Shown here: piece after piece, positions 23,769 through 32,473 of the stretch
Numbering within the stretch: the first letter of the stretch is position 1
Layout of the letters: each line of letters starts with the position of its first letter
DNA from: Pimelobacter simplex
GTDB taxonomy: Bacteria > Actinomycetota > Actinomycetes > Propionibacteriales > Nocardioidaceae
Assembly: GCA_016803235.1 (NCBI GenBank)
Contig: JADCLI010000048.1
Coordinates: 1 to 43,455, forward strand
Direction: 5' to 3'
Length of the DNA: 43,455 bases
Program-made: the position numbers and the translations under genes
The notes under the pieces: model-generated
What the model was told of the DNA's origin: nothing
The model's database searches: none
What the model saw: the letters and a program-made list of their open reading frames with translations, nothing else

Positions 23769-26700
23769 TCAGAGGTCGAAGAGGGACTCCGCGGCGTTGA
23801 TGTCGACGTCCGTGCGCGGCTGGTGGGCATCGCCGGAGTACGACGCCGGGGCGGCCGGCGCAGCAGGAGCGGCCGGCGCTGCGGGCTCCTCCTCCGCCAC
23901 GGGGTCCGGGGCGGGCTCCGGCGCGGGCTCGGGCTCCGGCGCGGGCTCGGGCTCCGGCGCGGGCTCGGGCTCCGCCGGGGCGGCCGGTGCCGCGGCGGCG
24001 GGCTGCTCGACAGGGGCCGCGGCGGGCGCGGCGATGTCGAACAGCGAGCCCATCGCGTTGATGTCCACGTCGGTGGCCGGCGCGCTGGCGCTGGCGCTCG
24101 AGGCGGCGGGCGCAGGCGTCGCGGTGGGAGCCTCCTCGACGACGGCGGCCTCCTCGGCACGGGCCTCGGCCTCGACCGGCTCCTGCTCGGCCACGGGCGC
24201 GGGGGCCGGTGCCGTCGTGGCAGCGGGCTCGGCGGGTGCGGCGATGTCGAACAGCGAGCCGCCGGCATTCAGGTCGACCGCCGGGGCGGGCGCGTCCGCC
24301 GTCGGCTCCGCAGCCGGAGCCTCGGCAGCCGGAGCCTCGGCAGCCGGCGCAGCGGGCTTCGGGGCCTCCTCGGCCGGGGCGGCGATGTCGAACAGCGAGC
24401 CCCCGCCACCGAGGTCGGCCGTCGGCGCCGGAGCCGGCGCGGCGGGCCTCTCCTCGGCCTTCGGCGCCTCCGGCGCGGGCGCCGGGGTGTCGAAGAGCGA
24501 GCCGCCCTCGTCGAACAGGGAGCCACCGCCCGCGGGAGCGGCCGGCTTCTCCTCGACCGGAGCCGGGGCAGCCGGGGCAGCCGGGGTGTCGAAGAGCGAG
24601 CCCGGGTCGTCGAACAGCGAGCCGCCCGCCGCCGGCTCGGCCTTGGCCTCGGCAGCAGCCGGAGCGGCCGGAGCAGCCGGAGCGGCCGGAGCGGCCGGGG
24701 TGTCGAACATGGAGCCCGGGTCGTCGAACATCGACGAGCCGCCCGAGGCCTTCGCGGCGGGCCCGACGTCCTCGGTGGCCACGACCGTGTCCTCGGTGAT
24801 CGTGACGTCGCCGGCCTCCGGCTCGGACTTGGTCTCGACCGGCTGGGCGGCCTTGGCGGCCGGCTGCAGCGGAGCGCCCTCGCCGGGCAGCAGCTTGGTG
24901 GCCTGCTCGCCCTTGACCGAGGCGAGCAGCATCTGCGCGACGTCGAGGACCTCGACCTCCTCGCGCGCCTCGCCGTCGGCCTGCATCTTGGTGAGGCCGT
25001 CGGAGAGCATGACGCGGCAGAACGGGCAGCCGACGGCGACCTGGTCCGCACCCGTGCCGACCGCCTCGGCGGTGCGGTTCAGGTTGATCCGCTCACCGAT
25101 CGTCTCCTCCATCCACATGCGGGCACCACCGGCGCCGCAGCAGAAGGACCGCTCGGCCGACCGCTCCATCTCGGCGAGCTCGGCGCCGGGGAGGATCTGC
25201 AGCAGGTCGCGCGGGGGCGTGTAGACCTGGTTGTGGCGACCGAGGAAGCACGGGTCGTGGTAGGTGATCTTGCGGTCGTGGGCGCCGGCCCCGGTCGCGA
25301 CCGGAGTCAGCTTGCCCTCGCGGACGAGGCGGTTGAGCAGCTGGGTGTGGTGGATGACCTCGAGCTCGAGACCGAGCTGGCGGTACTCGTTCTTGAGGGT
25401 GTTCATGCAGTGCGGGCAGGTCGAGACGACCTTCTTCGCCTTGGCGTCGTTGAGCGTCTCGATGTTCTGCTGGGCCAGGCCCTGGAACACGAACTCGTTG
25501 CCGGCGCGGCGAGCGGAGTCACCGGTGCAGGTCTCGCCGTTGCCGAGGACGCCGAACGAGACGCCGGCGAGGTCGAGCAGCTCGGCCACGGCGCGGGTGG
25601 TCTTCTTGGCCCGGTCCTCGTAGGCGCCGGCGCAGCCGACCCAGAACAGCCAGTCGACGGACTCGAGGTCCTCGATCTGGTCACCGACGACCTTGACCTC
25701 GAACGGCAGGTCCTTGGCCCAGTCGAGGCGCGCCGTGGGCGACATGTTCCACGGGTTGCCCTTGTTCTCCAGGCCCTTGAACAGGCCGTTGAGCTCGGAG
25801 GGGAAGTTCGACTCGACGAGCACCTGGTAGCGGCGCATGTCGACGAAGTGGTCGACGTGCTCGATGTCGACGGGGCACTGCTGGACACAGGCACCGCAGT
25901 TGGTGCAGGCCCACAGGGCGTCCTCGTCGACGACGAAGTCGCCGCCCTCGGGCATGTAGAACCAGTCGTCGACGCCCTCGGACTGCTCGCGCTCGGTCTT
26001 GCCCACCAAGGCCCGCTGCTCGGCGCCGCCGGACACCGCGTACGCCTCCTCGCGCATCGCCATCATCATCAGCTTCGGCGAGAGCGGCTTCTCGGTGTTC
26101 CAGGCCGGGCACTGCGACTGGCAACGACCGCACTCGGTGCAGGTCGTGAAGTCCAGGATGTCCTTCCAGGAGAAGTCCCAGATGGAGCCGACGCCGAGAA
26201 CGGCGTCCTCGTCGAGGTCGTCGACGTCGTCCAGGGTGATCGCCTGGCCGCCGGAGGTCAGCGGCTTGACCGCGCCGAGGGCCGTGCGGCCGCTGTCCTC
26301 GCGCTTGAACCAGATGTTGAACCAGGCGGTGAACCGGTGCCAGGCGACGCCCATCGTCAGGTTCGACGAGATGACCATCAGCCAGACCATCGCCGAGACG
26401 ATCTTCACCATCGCGATGAAGAAGATGATGCTCTCGAGCGTGCCGATCGAGTCGTGGCCCGTCGGGAAGAGGTTGGCGAAGAACTGCGAGACCGGGAAGT
26501 GGAAGCCGTCGGCGTGCTCGGCGGCCTCGCCGCCGTGGGCCTTCGCGAGGTTGTACTCCGCGCCGCGGATGAACAGGATCGCCGAGCTCTCGAGGAGCAC
26601 CATCGCCTCGACGAAGTAGGCCTGCCACATGGTCGAGCCGAAGAAGCGGCTCTTGCGGCCGATCTGCGAGGGCCGGTGGGTGAGCCGGTAGATGATCAGC

Positions 26701-27074
26701 GGGACGATCGCGATCGTGCCGAGCAGGCCGAGCAGCTCGGCCGCCCACTCGTAGACCCACCACTGGCCGATGACCGGGATGGTGAACTCCGGGTCGAAGA
26801 GCTGGAAGTACGCCGCGGCGACGGCCGTGGAGAGGCCGATGAAGGCGGCGAAGGCGAACCAGTGGAGGATGCCGACCCAGGTCCACTGCAGCATGCGGGT
26901 GTGGCCGAAGGTCTCCTTGACCATGGTCAGCGTGCGGCCGACCGGGTTGCCGGTGCGCCCGGGCGCCGGCTGGCCGCGCCTGATCACGCCGAGCATGGCG
27001 CTGACGGCGCGTGCCGTCATGACGACGGCGACGGCCGACACGGCCAGGGAGACGACGATCGCAACGATCTGCAT
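23769..27074 (-). CDS. etfD: Membrane Fe-S oxidoreductase, EtfD-like, with long SLFD-motif tail
   Basis: The 1101-residue protein starts at the ATG at 27074; a TTG 9 bases upstream (27083) is an alternative closer to GAGGAG. About five membrane helices lie in residues 1-235. Two [4Fe-4S] motifs follow, CTECGRCQSQCP (about 308) and CTNCGACVQQCP (about 387). A heterodisulfide-reductase-type cysteine region comes next (VGCAG, CPHC, CCGAGG near 641, CPFC). This core matches mycobacterial Rv0338c/EtfD, which passes electrons from ETF-linked acyl-CoA dehydrogenation to the quinone pool. From about residue 730 a disordered Ala/Pro/Glu-rich tail carries ten S-[LM]-F-D motifs, the last at the very C-terminus (ESLFDL). 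I know of no function for the tail. Confidence 0.9.
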   Translation of the reverse strand: MQIVAIVVSLAVSAVAVVMTARAVSAMLGVIRRGQPAPGRTGNPVGRTLTMVKETFGHTRMLQWTWVGILHWFAFAAFIGLSTAVAAAYFQLFDPEFTIPVIGQWWVYEWAAELLGLLGTIAIVPLIIYRLTHRPSQIGRKSRFFGSTMWQAYFVEAMVLLESSAILFIRGAEYNLAKAHGGEAAEHADGFHFPVSQFFANLFPTGHDSIGTLESIIFFIAMVKIVSAMVWLMVISSNLTMGVAWHRFTAWFNIWFKREDSGRTALGAVKPLTSGGQAITLDDVDDLDEDAVLGVGSIWDFSWKDILDFTTCTECGRCQSQCPAWNTEKPLSPKLMMMAMREEAYAVSGGAEQRALVGKTEREQSEGVDDWFYMPEGGDFVVDEDALWACTNCGACVQQCPVDIEHVDHFVDMRRYQVLVESNFPSELNGLFKGLENKGNPWNMSPTARLDWAKDLPFEVKVVGDQIEDLESVDWLFWVGCAGAYEDRAKKTTRAVAELLDLAGVSFGVLGNGETCTGDSARRAGNEFVFQGLAQQNIETLNDAKAKKVVSTCPHCMNTLKNEYRQLGLELEVIHHTQLLNRLVREGKLTPVATGAGAHDRKITYHDPCFLGRHNQVYTPPRDLLQILPGAELAEMERSAERSFCCGAGGARMWMEETIGERINLNRTAEAVGTGADQVAVGCPFCRVMLSDGLTKMQADGEAREEVEVLDVAQMLLASVKGEQATKLLPGEGAPLQPAAKAAQPVETKSEPEAGDVTITEDTVVATEDVGPAAKASGGSSMFDDPGSMFDTPAAPAAPAAPAAPAAAEAKAEPAAGGSLFDDPGSLFDTPAAPAAPAPVEEKPAAPAGGGSLFDEGGSLFDTPAPAPEAPKAEERPAAPAPAPTADLGGGGSLFDIAAPAEEAPKPAAPAAEAPAAEAPAAEPTADAPAPAVDLNAGGSLFDIAAPAEPAATTAPAPAPVAEQEPVEAEARAEEAAVVEEAPTATPAPAASSASASAPATDVDINAMGSLFDIAAPAAAPVEQPAAAAPAAPAEPEPAPEPEPAPEPEPAPEPAPDPVAEEEPAAPAAPAAPAAPASYSGDAHQPRTDVDINAAESLFDL

Positions 27075-27167
27075 GGTGTCCAACAGCTCCTCATCCGGCA
27101 GGGAGTCAAGGGGCGCGCACAGGAGTGCGCCCGACGAGCCTAGTGCCGACGGGCGGTCCCGATCGTG

Positions 27168-27186
27168 ATAGGCAAGCCTTACCCGC
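27168..27186. promoter_or_regulatory. Weak iron-box-like site upstream of the EtfD-like gene
   Basis: ATAGGCAAGCCTTACCCGC matches 12 of 19 positions of the DtxR/IdeR consensus and has the right dyad (GGnAAGCCTTnCC). It lies about 95 bp upstream of the start of an iron-sulfur protein gene. A separate palindrome TACCGGCTGGTA (one mismatched pair) lies at 27217-27228. Confidence 0.3.
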
Positions 27187-27268
27187 CTGCGCGAACGCGG
27201 CGGGCACCGCGGATACTACCGGCTGGTAACTTCCCCGGACAGGGAGACCTTCCTCTCAGTCCGCCCCG

Positions 27269-29794
27269 TCAGGAGGCGTTCACCGCGGCCACCGTGCCGT
27301 CGGCGCCGAAGGTGACGGTGACCGGGACGCGTGCGCGCCCCTCGGTGCGCGCACAGAAGGAGTACGTCGACCCGAGCCGCTCGTAGGGCTGCCCGACCGC
27401 CCGCAGCACGGCCTCGGTGCCCATCCCCGGCCGCACCAGGTCACGCGCCTGCGCGACCGTGGGCCGCAGCTCGGGGTTGCGGCACGAGTCCGGGCGCACG
27501 CCGTTGGCGCGCTCCCACATCTGCAGGTACGCCTCGGCGCCGCGGGCCATGTCGTCGACGATCCTCTCGCCGTCTCCGGGCTGCTGGGCCTCGGCCACCT
27601 GGCGCAGGTCCTCGACCCAGTCCGGGTAGAGGCCGTACTGGGCGACCCCGTCGGCGTTGATGTCCCAGACCCGCTCGCCGGCCCGCTGCTTCTCGACGGT
27701 GACCCCGCCGAGGCCGGTGAACGGGTAGCGCACCGGGTTGGGCACGTCGGCGCCGCGCGGGTTGCCCTGCGCGCCGAGACCGTTGATGTCGGCGCCGAAG
27801 CCGAACCCGAAGTAGTAGCGCGGGTCGGCCCAGCCCAGGTGGCGGCGCCACTTCTCGACGAATCCCGTCGAGTCGCCGGCGTACGGCGTGATGAACCCGC
27901 CGGCGCCGTAGATCCGCGGGTACGTGTCCGGCGTCGACCACGAGTGACTGGAGATGACGCCGGGGTAGCCGAGATCCTCGATGACGTCCATCGACGCGGC
28001 GCGCGCCTTGACCGAGAGGTGGTCGGGGTCGAAGACCATGTTGCGCCGCGCGAGCCCCTCGATGGTGTGCACGCCGAGCTCGGTCAGGCCGCGCTTGTTG
28101 CAGTGCGCGGGCTGCGGGTAGAGCGGCAGCGCCGGCAGCAGGCCGAGCACCTTGCCGAGCGCGCCGAAGAGCGCGTCCTGCTGTCCGGCGGTGATGTCGG
28201 GCAGCGTGATCTGCGGGTTGTCGGCCGACTCGCCATCGGCCGGCTCGCAGTGCTCCATCGCCCAGAACGACCCGGTCTCGAGGAAGTTCGCGGTGTTGAC
28301 CAGCGGCCCGATCGCGCCGGCGTCACCTGCGACACCGGCGAGCGCGTTGTCGAACTTGTTGACCAGCTCCATCTGGCGTACGCCGAGCGCCTGCATCTCG
28401 TCGAGGTTGGCGTCGATCTCGGCGGTCGTGCAGGCCGGGAGATCGCGACCGAGCACCCTCTTGTAGGTGCAGCCGAACGGGATCGAGGTCTCGATGCCCA
28501 TGACCACGGCCATCTTGCCGGCGTTGATCACCCGGCGCGCCTCGAACGGGTCCTTGACGATCCGGTAGAACCCCTTGCCGGGGCCGCCGAACTGCGCGTC
28601 GATGTAGTCCTGCATGAGGTACATGTCCTTGGCCTGCAGCCGGATCGAGGTCATGTCGTCGCAGGAGTTCTTCTTGAGCGGGTAGAGCTGGCAGAGCTTG
28701 TTGTTCTCGACGAGCAGGTTGACGAACAGACGCTGGCCGCCGCGCCAGGCCCGCTCGAGCCAGCGGTAGTACGTGCCCTCGTGGGTCAGCGACTCCGGCG
28801 CCGGCCAGTCCTTGAACGTCGGCCAGCCCACCGGGTCGTGGGAGGCCTTGCCGGACAGCACCGACTCCAGCAGCGCGCCCTTGCCGCCGGTCACGGTGTG
28901 GTCGTTGCAGTCGACGAGCGCGGCGGGCGCGCCGTACGCGTGCCAGGGGCGGCCGCAGTGCACCTTGCCGCCGAGGAACTCGAAGGCCATGCCGTGGGTG
29001 TGCGCGTCGACGAAGCCGCGCACCTCCTGGTACGACGTCTCGCCGGCGAACGGGTCGCCGGTGACGTTGATGTCGGCCTCGGGGAACTCCGGGCAGCCGG
29101 AGGAGGCCTGGAGCGCGAACGAGGTGCCGGTGGCACCGGTGGCGAGGACCCCGCCGGGCTGGGCGACGAGGGCGCCGGCGCCCTCGATCGCGAAGGCGAA
29201 CCGGCCCGCGCCGCCCGTGGCGGTCCAGTCGGACTGCGGCCCCGGCTTGGCGGCGATGGTCACGGCGCCGGTGCCGCTGCGGGTGAGCTCGCCGGTCGCG
29301 GTGTGCAGCAGGTAGCCGCCCAGGCGGGTGGCCTTGAAGTAGTAGGGCCCGAACGTGCCGGCCGGCGCGGTGAGCATGTAGCAGCCGCCGGCCATCGCGA
29401 ACCGGTCGGCCGGCACGGCGTCCCGGTCCGGGTACGCCGCCGTCGGCACCAGTCGCGGGTCCGGCAGGGCGCGCTCGCGCTCGACGTGCTCCTCGGCCGC
29501 GGTGCGCTCGGCCGCGGTGGTCGGGTCGACCACGTCCTCCCCCACGGCCAGGCCACGGGAGACGAGGTTCTTGGTGGCCGGGTCGTCGTGGTCGTGGGGC
29601 GGGAGCAGGGCGTCGTCGTGGGGCACGCCGAGCTCGGACTTGCGCTGCTCGGCGGCCGAGGCGAGCGACGTGGCGCCGTCCCGCGAGCCGGCCGCGGGCA
29701 CGGCGAGCGCGACGCCGACCACCGACAGCGCGACGAGTGCGGCCAGCCCGACCCGCTGCCACCCCTGCGGGCGTGCGACCTGTGCTTCGTCCAC
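27269..29794 (-). CDS. Secreted amidohydrolase / membrane dipeptidase (M19)-like protein
   Basis: An 841-residue exported protein from a GTG at 29792-29794 (or 29797), spaced 6 nt from GGAGGA. A signal anchor (RVGLAALVALSVVGVALAVPAAG) lies at residues 11-35, then a His/Asp-rich stretch and a small beta domain (about 100-220). From about residue 255 an amidohydrolase-like domain begins with DAHTHGMAFEFLGGKVHCGRPWH. It also has MGIETSIPFGC, FDPDHLS and VISSHSW, which resemble the metal-ligand segments of M19 dipeptidases. The last 100 residues (MGTEAVLRAVGQPYERLGSTYSFC) look like a SmpA/OmlA-type fold. The substrate is unknown. It ends 195 bp before the EtfD-like gene start. Confidence 0.75.
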   Translation of the reverse strand: MDEAQVARPQGWQRVGLAALVALSVVGVALAVPAAGSRDGATSLASAAEQRKSELGVPHDDALLPPHDHDDPATKNLVSRGLAVGEDVVDPTTAAERTAAEEHVERERALPDPRLVPTAAYPDRDAVPADRFAMAGGCYMLTAPAGTFGPYYFKATRLGGYLLHTATGELTRSGTGAVTIAAKPGPQSDWTATGGAGRFAFAIEGAGALVAQPGGVLATGATGTSFALQASSGCPEFPEADINVTGDPFAGETSYQEVRGFVDAHTHGMAFEFLGGKVHCGRPWHAYGAPAALVDCNDHTVTGGKGALLESVLSGKASHDPVGWPTFKDWPAPESLTHEGTYYRWLERAWRGGQRLFVNLLVENNKLCQLYPLKKNSCDDMTSIRLQAKDMYLMQDYIDAQFGGPGKGFYRIVKDPFEARRVINAGKMAVVMGIETSIPFGCTYKRVLGRDLPACTTAEIDANLDEMQALGVRQMELVNKFDNALAGVAGDAGAIGPLVNTANFLETGSFWAMEHCEPADGESADNPQITLPDITAGQQDALFGALGKVLGLLPALPLYPQPAHCNKRGLTELGVHTIEGLARRNMVFDPDHLSVKARAASMDVIEDLGYPGVISSHSWSTPDTYPRIYGAGGFITPYAGDSTGFVEKWRRHLGWADPRYYFGFGFGADINGLGAQGNPRGADVPNPVRYPFTGLGGVTVEKQRAGERVWDINADGVAQYGLYPDWVEDLRQVAEAQQPGDGERIVDDMARGAEAYLQMWERANGVRPDSCRNPELRPTVAQARDLVRPGMGTEAVLRAVGQPYERLGSTYSFCARTEGRARVPVTVTFGADGTVAAVNAS

Positions 29795-29900
29795 CACGAC
29801 TCCTCCCGTTCGCGGGCACACCACAGTGACCCCGATCACTGCTCCAACGACGGTCCGGGGCCGAGGTGACGGGCAAAGATGAATGGCTGTCACGTTTTGC

Positions 29901-29924
29901 GGGAGCCTCCTGGCGGAGGCTCTC
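29901..29924 (+). promoter_or_regulatory. Hairpin in the leader of the M1 peptidase gene
   Basis: GAGCCTCC and GGAGGCTC form a perfect 8-bp stem with loop TGGC (29903-29922), extended by a G-U and a G-C pair. It ends 15 nt before the ATG at 29940 and would cover part of the translation start region. It may modulate expression; no ligand or attenuator structure is evident. Confidence 0.4.
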
Positions 29925-29939
29925 AGGCATGATGCGTCC

Positions 29940-31406
29940 ATGAGCCGCCGAGCGGGTGCCGCCGCAGCAGCAGCCTGCTGCCTGACGCTCGCGGCCTGCG
30001 CCGGCGAGGGCTCCGGCGGCGACGCGGGCCCGGGGCGCACGTCCGCGGCGCCGACCAGCTCGCCCAGCAACGACGCGCCGGCCGGCGACCTGGCGATCGC
30101 CCGCAGCCAGACGCGGACGGACTCGGTCTACCCCGAGTTCGGCAACCCGCTGGTCGACGCCCTGCACTACGACCTCGACCTGACCTGGGCGCCGGACGCC
30201 GACCGGCTCACGGGACGCGAGACGCTCACCTTCCGCGCGACCGATGACGCCGCGCAGGTCCCGCTCGACTTCAACGAGCAGCTGGTGGTCTCCTCCGCCA
30301 CGGTCGACGGCGCGCCGGTCGAGGTGAGCGTCGAGGGCAACGACCTCACCGTGGCGCACGCCGTGGTCGCGGACCGCCAGTACGAGCTGGTGCTGGAGTA
30401 CGCCGGCACACCGGCCCCGGCACCCGCGCCCAGCCAGCGCGCGGACTTCACCCAGGGCGTCGGGTGGTCGATCACGCCCGAGCACGAGACCTGGACGTTG
30501 CAGGAGCCGTACGGCGCCTTCACCTGGTACGCCGTCAACGACCAGCCCTCCGACAAGGCGCTCTACGACTTCACCCTGAGCGCCCCGGCACCGATGTCGG
30601 GGGTCGCCAACGGCGTGCTGACCTCCTCGACCACCGACGGCGGACGCAGCGTGAACTCCTGGCACCTCGCGGAGCCGGCGGCGTCGTACCTCGTGACGGT
30701 GGCGTTCGGCGACTTCCAGCGCACCGACCTGTCGTCGGCGAGCGGCGTTCCGATCCAGGTCTGGACCGATGCCGACGGCGACCCGCTGCCTGGCGACACC
30801 GCGGCCGCGCCGGACGCGATCGACTGGCTGGAGGAGCTGCTCGGGCCCTATCCGTTCGACAGCTTCGGTGTCCTCGTCGTCGACAACGAGAGCGGCATGG
30901 AGACCCAGACCATGGTGACCCTGGGCGACTCGGCGTACAGCCTCTCGGAGGCGGTGCTCGTGCACGAGGCCGCGCACCACTGGTACGGCGACACGGTCAC
31001 CCCGGCGGACTGGTCGGACGTGTGGATGAACGAGGGCATGGCGATGTACCTGCAGGGGATGTGGGAGGCCGAGCAGGAGGGCACCACGATCGTGCGGAAG
31101 ATCGACGAGTGGGCGGACTTCGAGTCCGACCTGCGCGCCGAGTCGGGGCCGCCCGGCGCCTTCGACCCGGCTCGGTTCGGCGACGGCAACATCTACTACG
31201 GGCCCGCGCTGATGTGGCAGGAGCTGCGCGAGCGGATCGGCGAGACGAGGTTCTTCGAGGTGCTGCGGGAGTGGCCCGCCCGGGAGGCCAACGGCACCGC
31301 CGACCGGCGTGAGTACGTCGACTGGATCGAGGAGACGACGGACGAGGAGCTGTCGGCCTTCTTCGACGACTGGCTGCTCGACGAGACCACGCCCGAGCGT
31401 GACTGA
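29940..31406 (+). CDS. M1 family zinc metallopeptidase, lipoprotein
   Basis: A 488-residue protein starting at the ATG at 29940 (MSRRAGAAAAAACC). The signal peptide ends in a lipobox LAAC, so the mature protein is anchored to the outer face of the membrane by a lipid-modified cysteine. The N-terminal beta domain of aminopeptidase-N-type enzymes (YDLDLTWAPDADRLTGRETLTF) covers about 80-300. The zinc site HEAAH (342-346) with the third ligand Glu365 (NEGMAMY) has the canonical HExxH-x18-E spacing. The GxMEN exopeptidase motif is represented by SGMETQT, so substrate specificity is uncertain. It is divergent from the M19-like gene. Confidence 0.92.
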   Translation: MSRRAGAAAAAACCLTLAACAGEGSGGDAGPGRTSAAPTSSPSNDAPAGDLAIARSQTRTDSVYPEFGNPLVDALHYDLDLTWAPDADRLTGRETLTFRATDDAAQVPLDFNEQLVVSSATVDGAPVEVSVEGNDLTVAHAVVADRQYELVLEYAGTPAPAPAPSQRADFTQGVGWSITPEHETWTLQEPYGAFTWYAVNDQPSDKALYDFTLSAPAPMSGVANGVLTSSTTDGGRSVNSWHLAEPAASYLVTVAFGDFQRTDLSSASGVPIQVWTDADGDPLPGDTAAAPDAIDWLEELLGPYPFDSFGVLVVDNESGMETQTMVTLGDSAYSLSEAVLVHEAAHHWYGDTVTPADWSDVWMNEGMAMYLQGMWEAEQEGTTIVRKIDEWADFESDLRAESGPPGAFDPARFGDGNIYYGPALMWQELRERIGETRFFEVLREWPAREANGTADRREYVDWIEETTDEELSAFFDDWLLDETTPERD

Positions 31407-31435
31407 CCCGGCCCGTCGTGGGCAGGGTACCCTCC

Positions 31436-32434
31436 GTGCACCTCCACGCCCCGGCCGCGCTCGCCCCGACCCTCCTGGCGGTCGGCCTGCTCACGGGGTG
31501 CCAGTCGTCCGGCTCGCCCACCGACCTCTCGGACCACCTCGCAGGCCTTCCGGGCGTGGTCGCCGTCGACGTCGCGCTCCCGGACCCGGGCGACGACTGG
31601 GACCCGTCCCTCTCGGTCACCGTGGCAGACGAGATCACCCGAGCCGACCTCTCCCACGCGATCCAGGAATCCCTCGACGGGATGGACGAGCTGTACGGAC
31701 GGGCAGCCCGCGAGGACGAGATCCGGGTCCTCAGCACCGACCAGACCCGTCGGATCACCCTGTCGACCGCCGACCACGTCGCGCCCGCCGTGCTGGCCGA
31801 TGCCTGGGCGGCCACGTCGCGAGCACTCGAGGACCTGGCCTGGGAGCTGACCGGTCGCGGTCAGGTCCACGTGGCCTCGGAGGCGACCCCCGACATCGGT
31901 GACATCCTGGCGCTGGCCGACCGGGTCGCGTCCGACGACCGGCTGGGCGACGTACCGGCGTGGCTGTTCACCACCTCCGACCTCGGCGACCCCGTCACCG
32001 TGCTGGCGACCGACGAGCGGCTCACCGGCGAGGTGGTCGAGCGGTGGCGCGGACTGGTCGTGGCCGACGACCTGCTCCCCGGCCGAGGCTTCGAGCAGCT
32101 CGAGCTCACGCCGCAGGAGCAGCCCGGCTACCGGGTCGAGGACCCAGCGGGCCCAGGTGCGATCAACCCCTCGGTGACCCTGGACCACGACGGCGCCGGG
32201 AGCTTCACCCCGGAGCAGCACGGCGACCTGGTCGGGCCTGCGCTCGACGCCCTGTGGTCGGTCGTCGAGGCCTACGGTCCCGGCTCACGGCTCCACGTAC
32301 GCCTCTTCGGCGACGACGACTCGGGGGACCTCCTCCACCTCGTCGTCGACGGCGACCCCCTCCCCGCTCCCGACCACGAGGCGGACGCCTTCGGAGCGTG
32401 GACCTCCTGGGCGGACCAGCGCCTGGACGGTTGA
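31436..32434 (+). CDS. Putative lipoprotein of unknown function
   Basis: A 332-residue protein from the GTG at 31436 (VHLHAPAALAPTLL), chosen because GGGCAGGG lies at a suitable distance upstream; the GTG at 31418 is also in frame. A short signal peptide ends in the lipobox LLTGC. The mature part is acidic and rich in predicted alternating strands and helices (VVAVDVALPDPG, ITLSTADHVAPAVLADAWAA, SRLHVRLFGDDD) with no motif I recognise. It follows the M1 peptidase gene after 29 bp and probably belongs to the same transcript. Confidence 0.75.
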   Translation: MHLHAPAALAPTLLAVGLLTGCQSSGSPTDLSDHLAGLPGVVAVDVALPDPGDDWDPSLSVTVADEITRADLSHAIQESLDGMDELYGRAAREDEIRVLSTDQTRRITLSTADHVAPAVLADAWAATSRALEDLAWELTGRGQVHVASEATPDIGDILALADRVASDDRLGDVPAWLFTTSDLGDPVTVLATDERLTGEVVERWRGLVVADDLLPGRGFEQLELTPQEQPGYRVEDPAGPGAINPSVTLDHDGAGSFTPEQHGDLVGPALDALWSVVEAYGPGSRLHVRLFGDDDSGDLLHLVVDGDPLPAPDHEADAFGAWTSWADQRLDG

Positions 32435-32449
32435 CCTCTTCCCAAGAAC

Positions 32450-32463
32450 TGGAACGCGTTCTA
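32450..32463. promoter_or_regulatory. KstR-type operator palindrome
   Basis: TGGAACGCGTTCTA matches TNNAACNNGTTNNA at every fixed base. The core GAACGCGTTC is a perfect 10-bp palindrome. It ends 10 bp before the ATG of the interrupted propeller gene at 32474, so a bound repressor would overlap the transcription start. Confidence 0.65.
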
Positions 32464-32473
32464 CCCTCCCCGG

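Noticed and set aside
23800..24720. CRISPR-like or satellite DNA repeats (for example repeated GGCTCCGGCGCGGGCTC)
   Set aside because: The repeats are coding: they are the Pro/Ala/Glu segments and S-L-F-D motifs of the EtfD-like tail, in frame and of irregular spacing. No CRISPR array exists in the window.
23646..27143. A 1165-codon plus-strand open frame with LGLRRG-type repeats
   Set aside because: It mirrors the repeats in the tail of the EtfD-like gene on the other strand. The minus-strand frame carries Fe-S and membrane motifs; the plus-strand one none.
29821..29940. Glycine riboswitch ahead of the M1 peptidase gene, suggested by GCGGGAG...CTCTCAGGCA
   Set aside because: The diagnostic GCCGAAGG-GCAA core between the two parts is missing; the segment between is only a plain 8-bp hairpin, and the downstream gene has no link to glycine.
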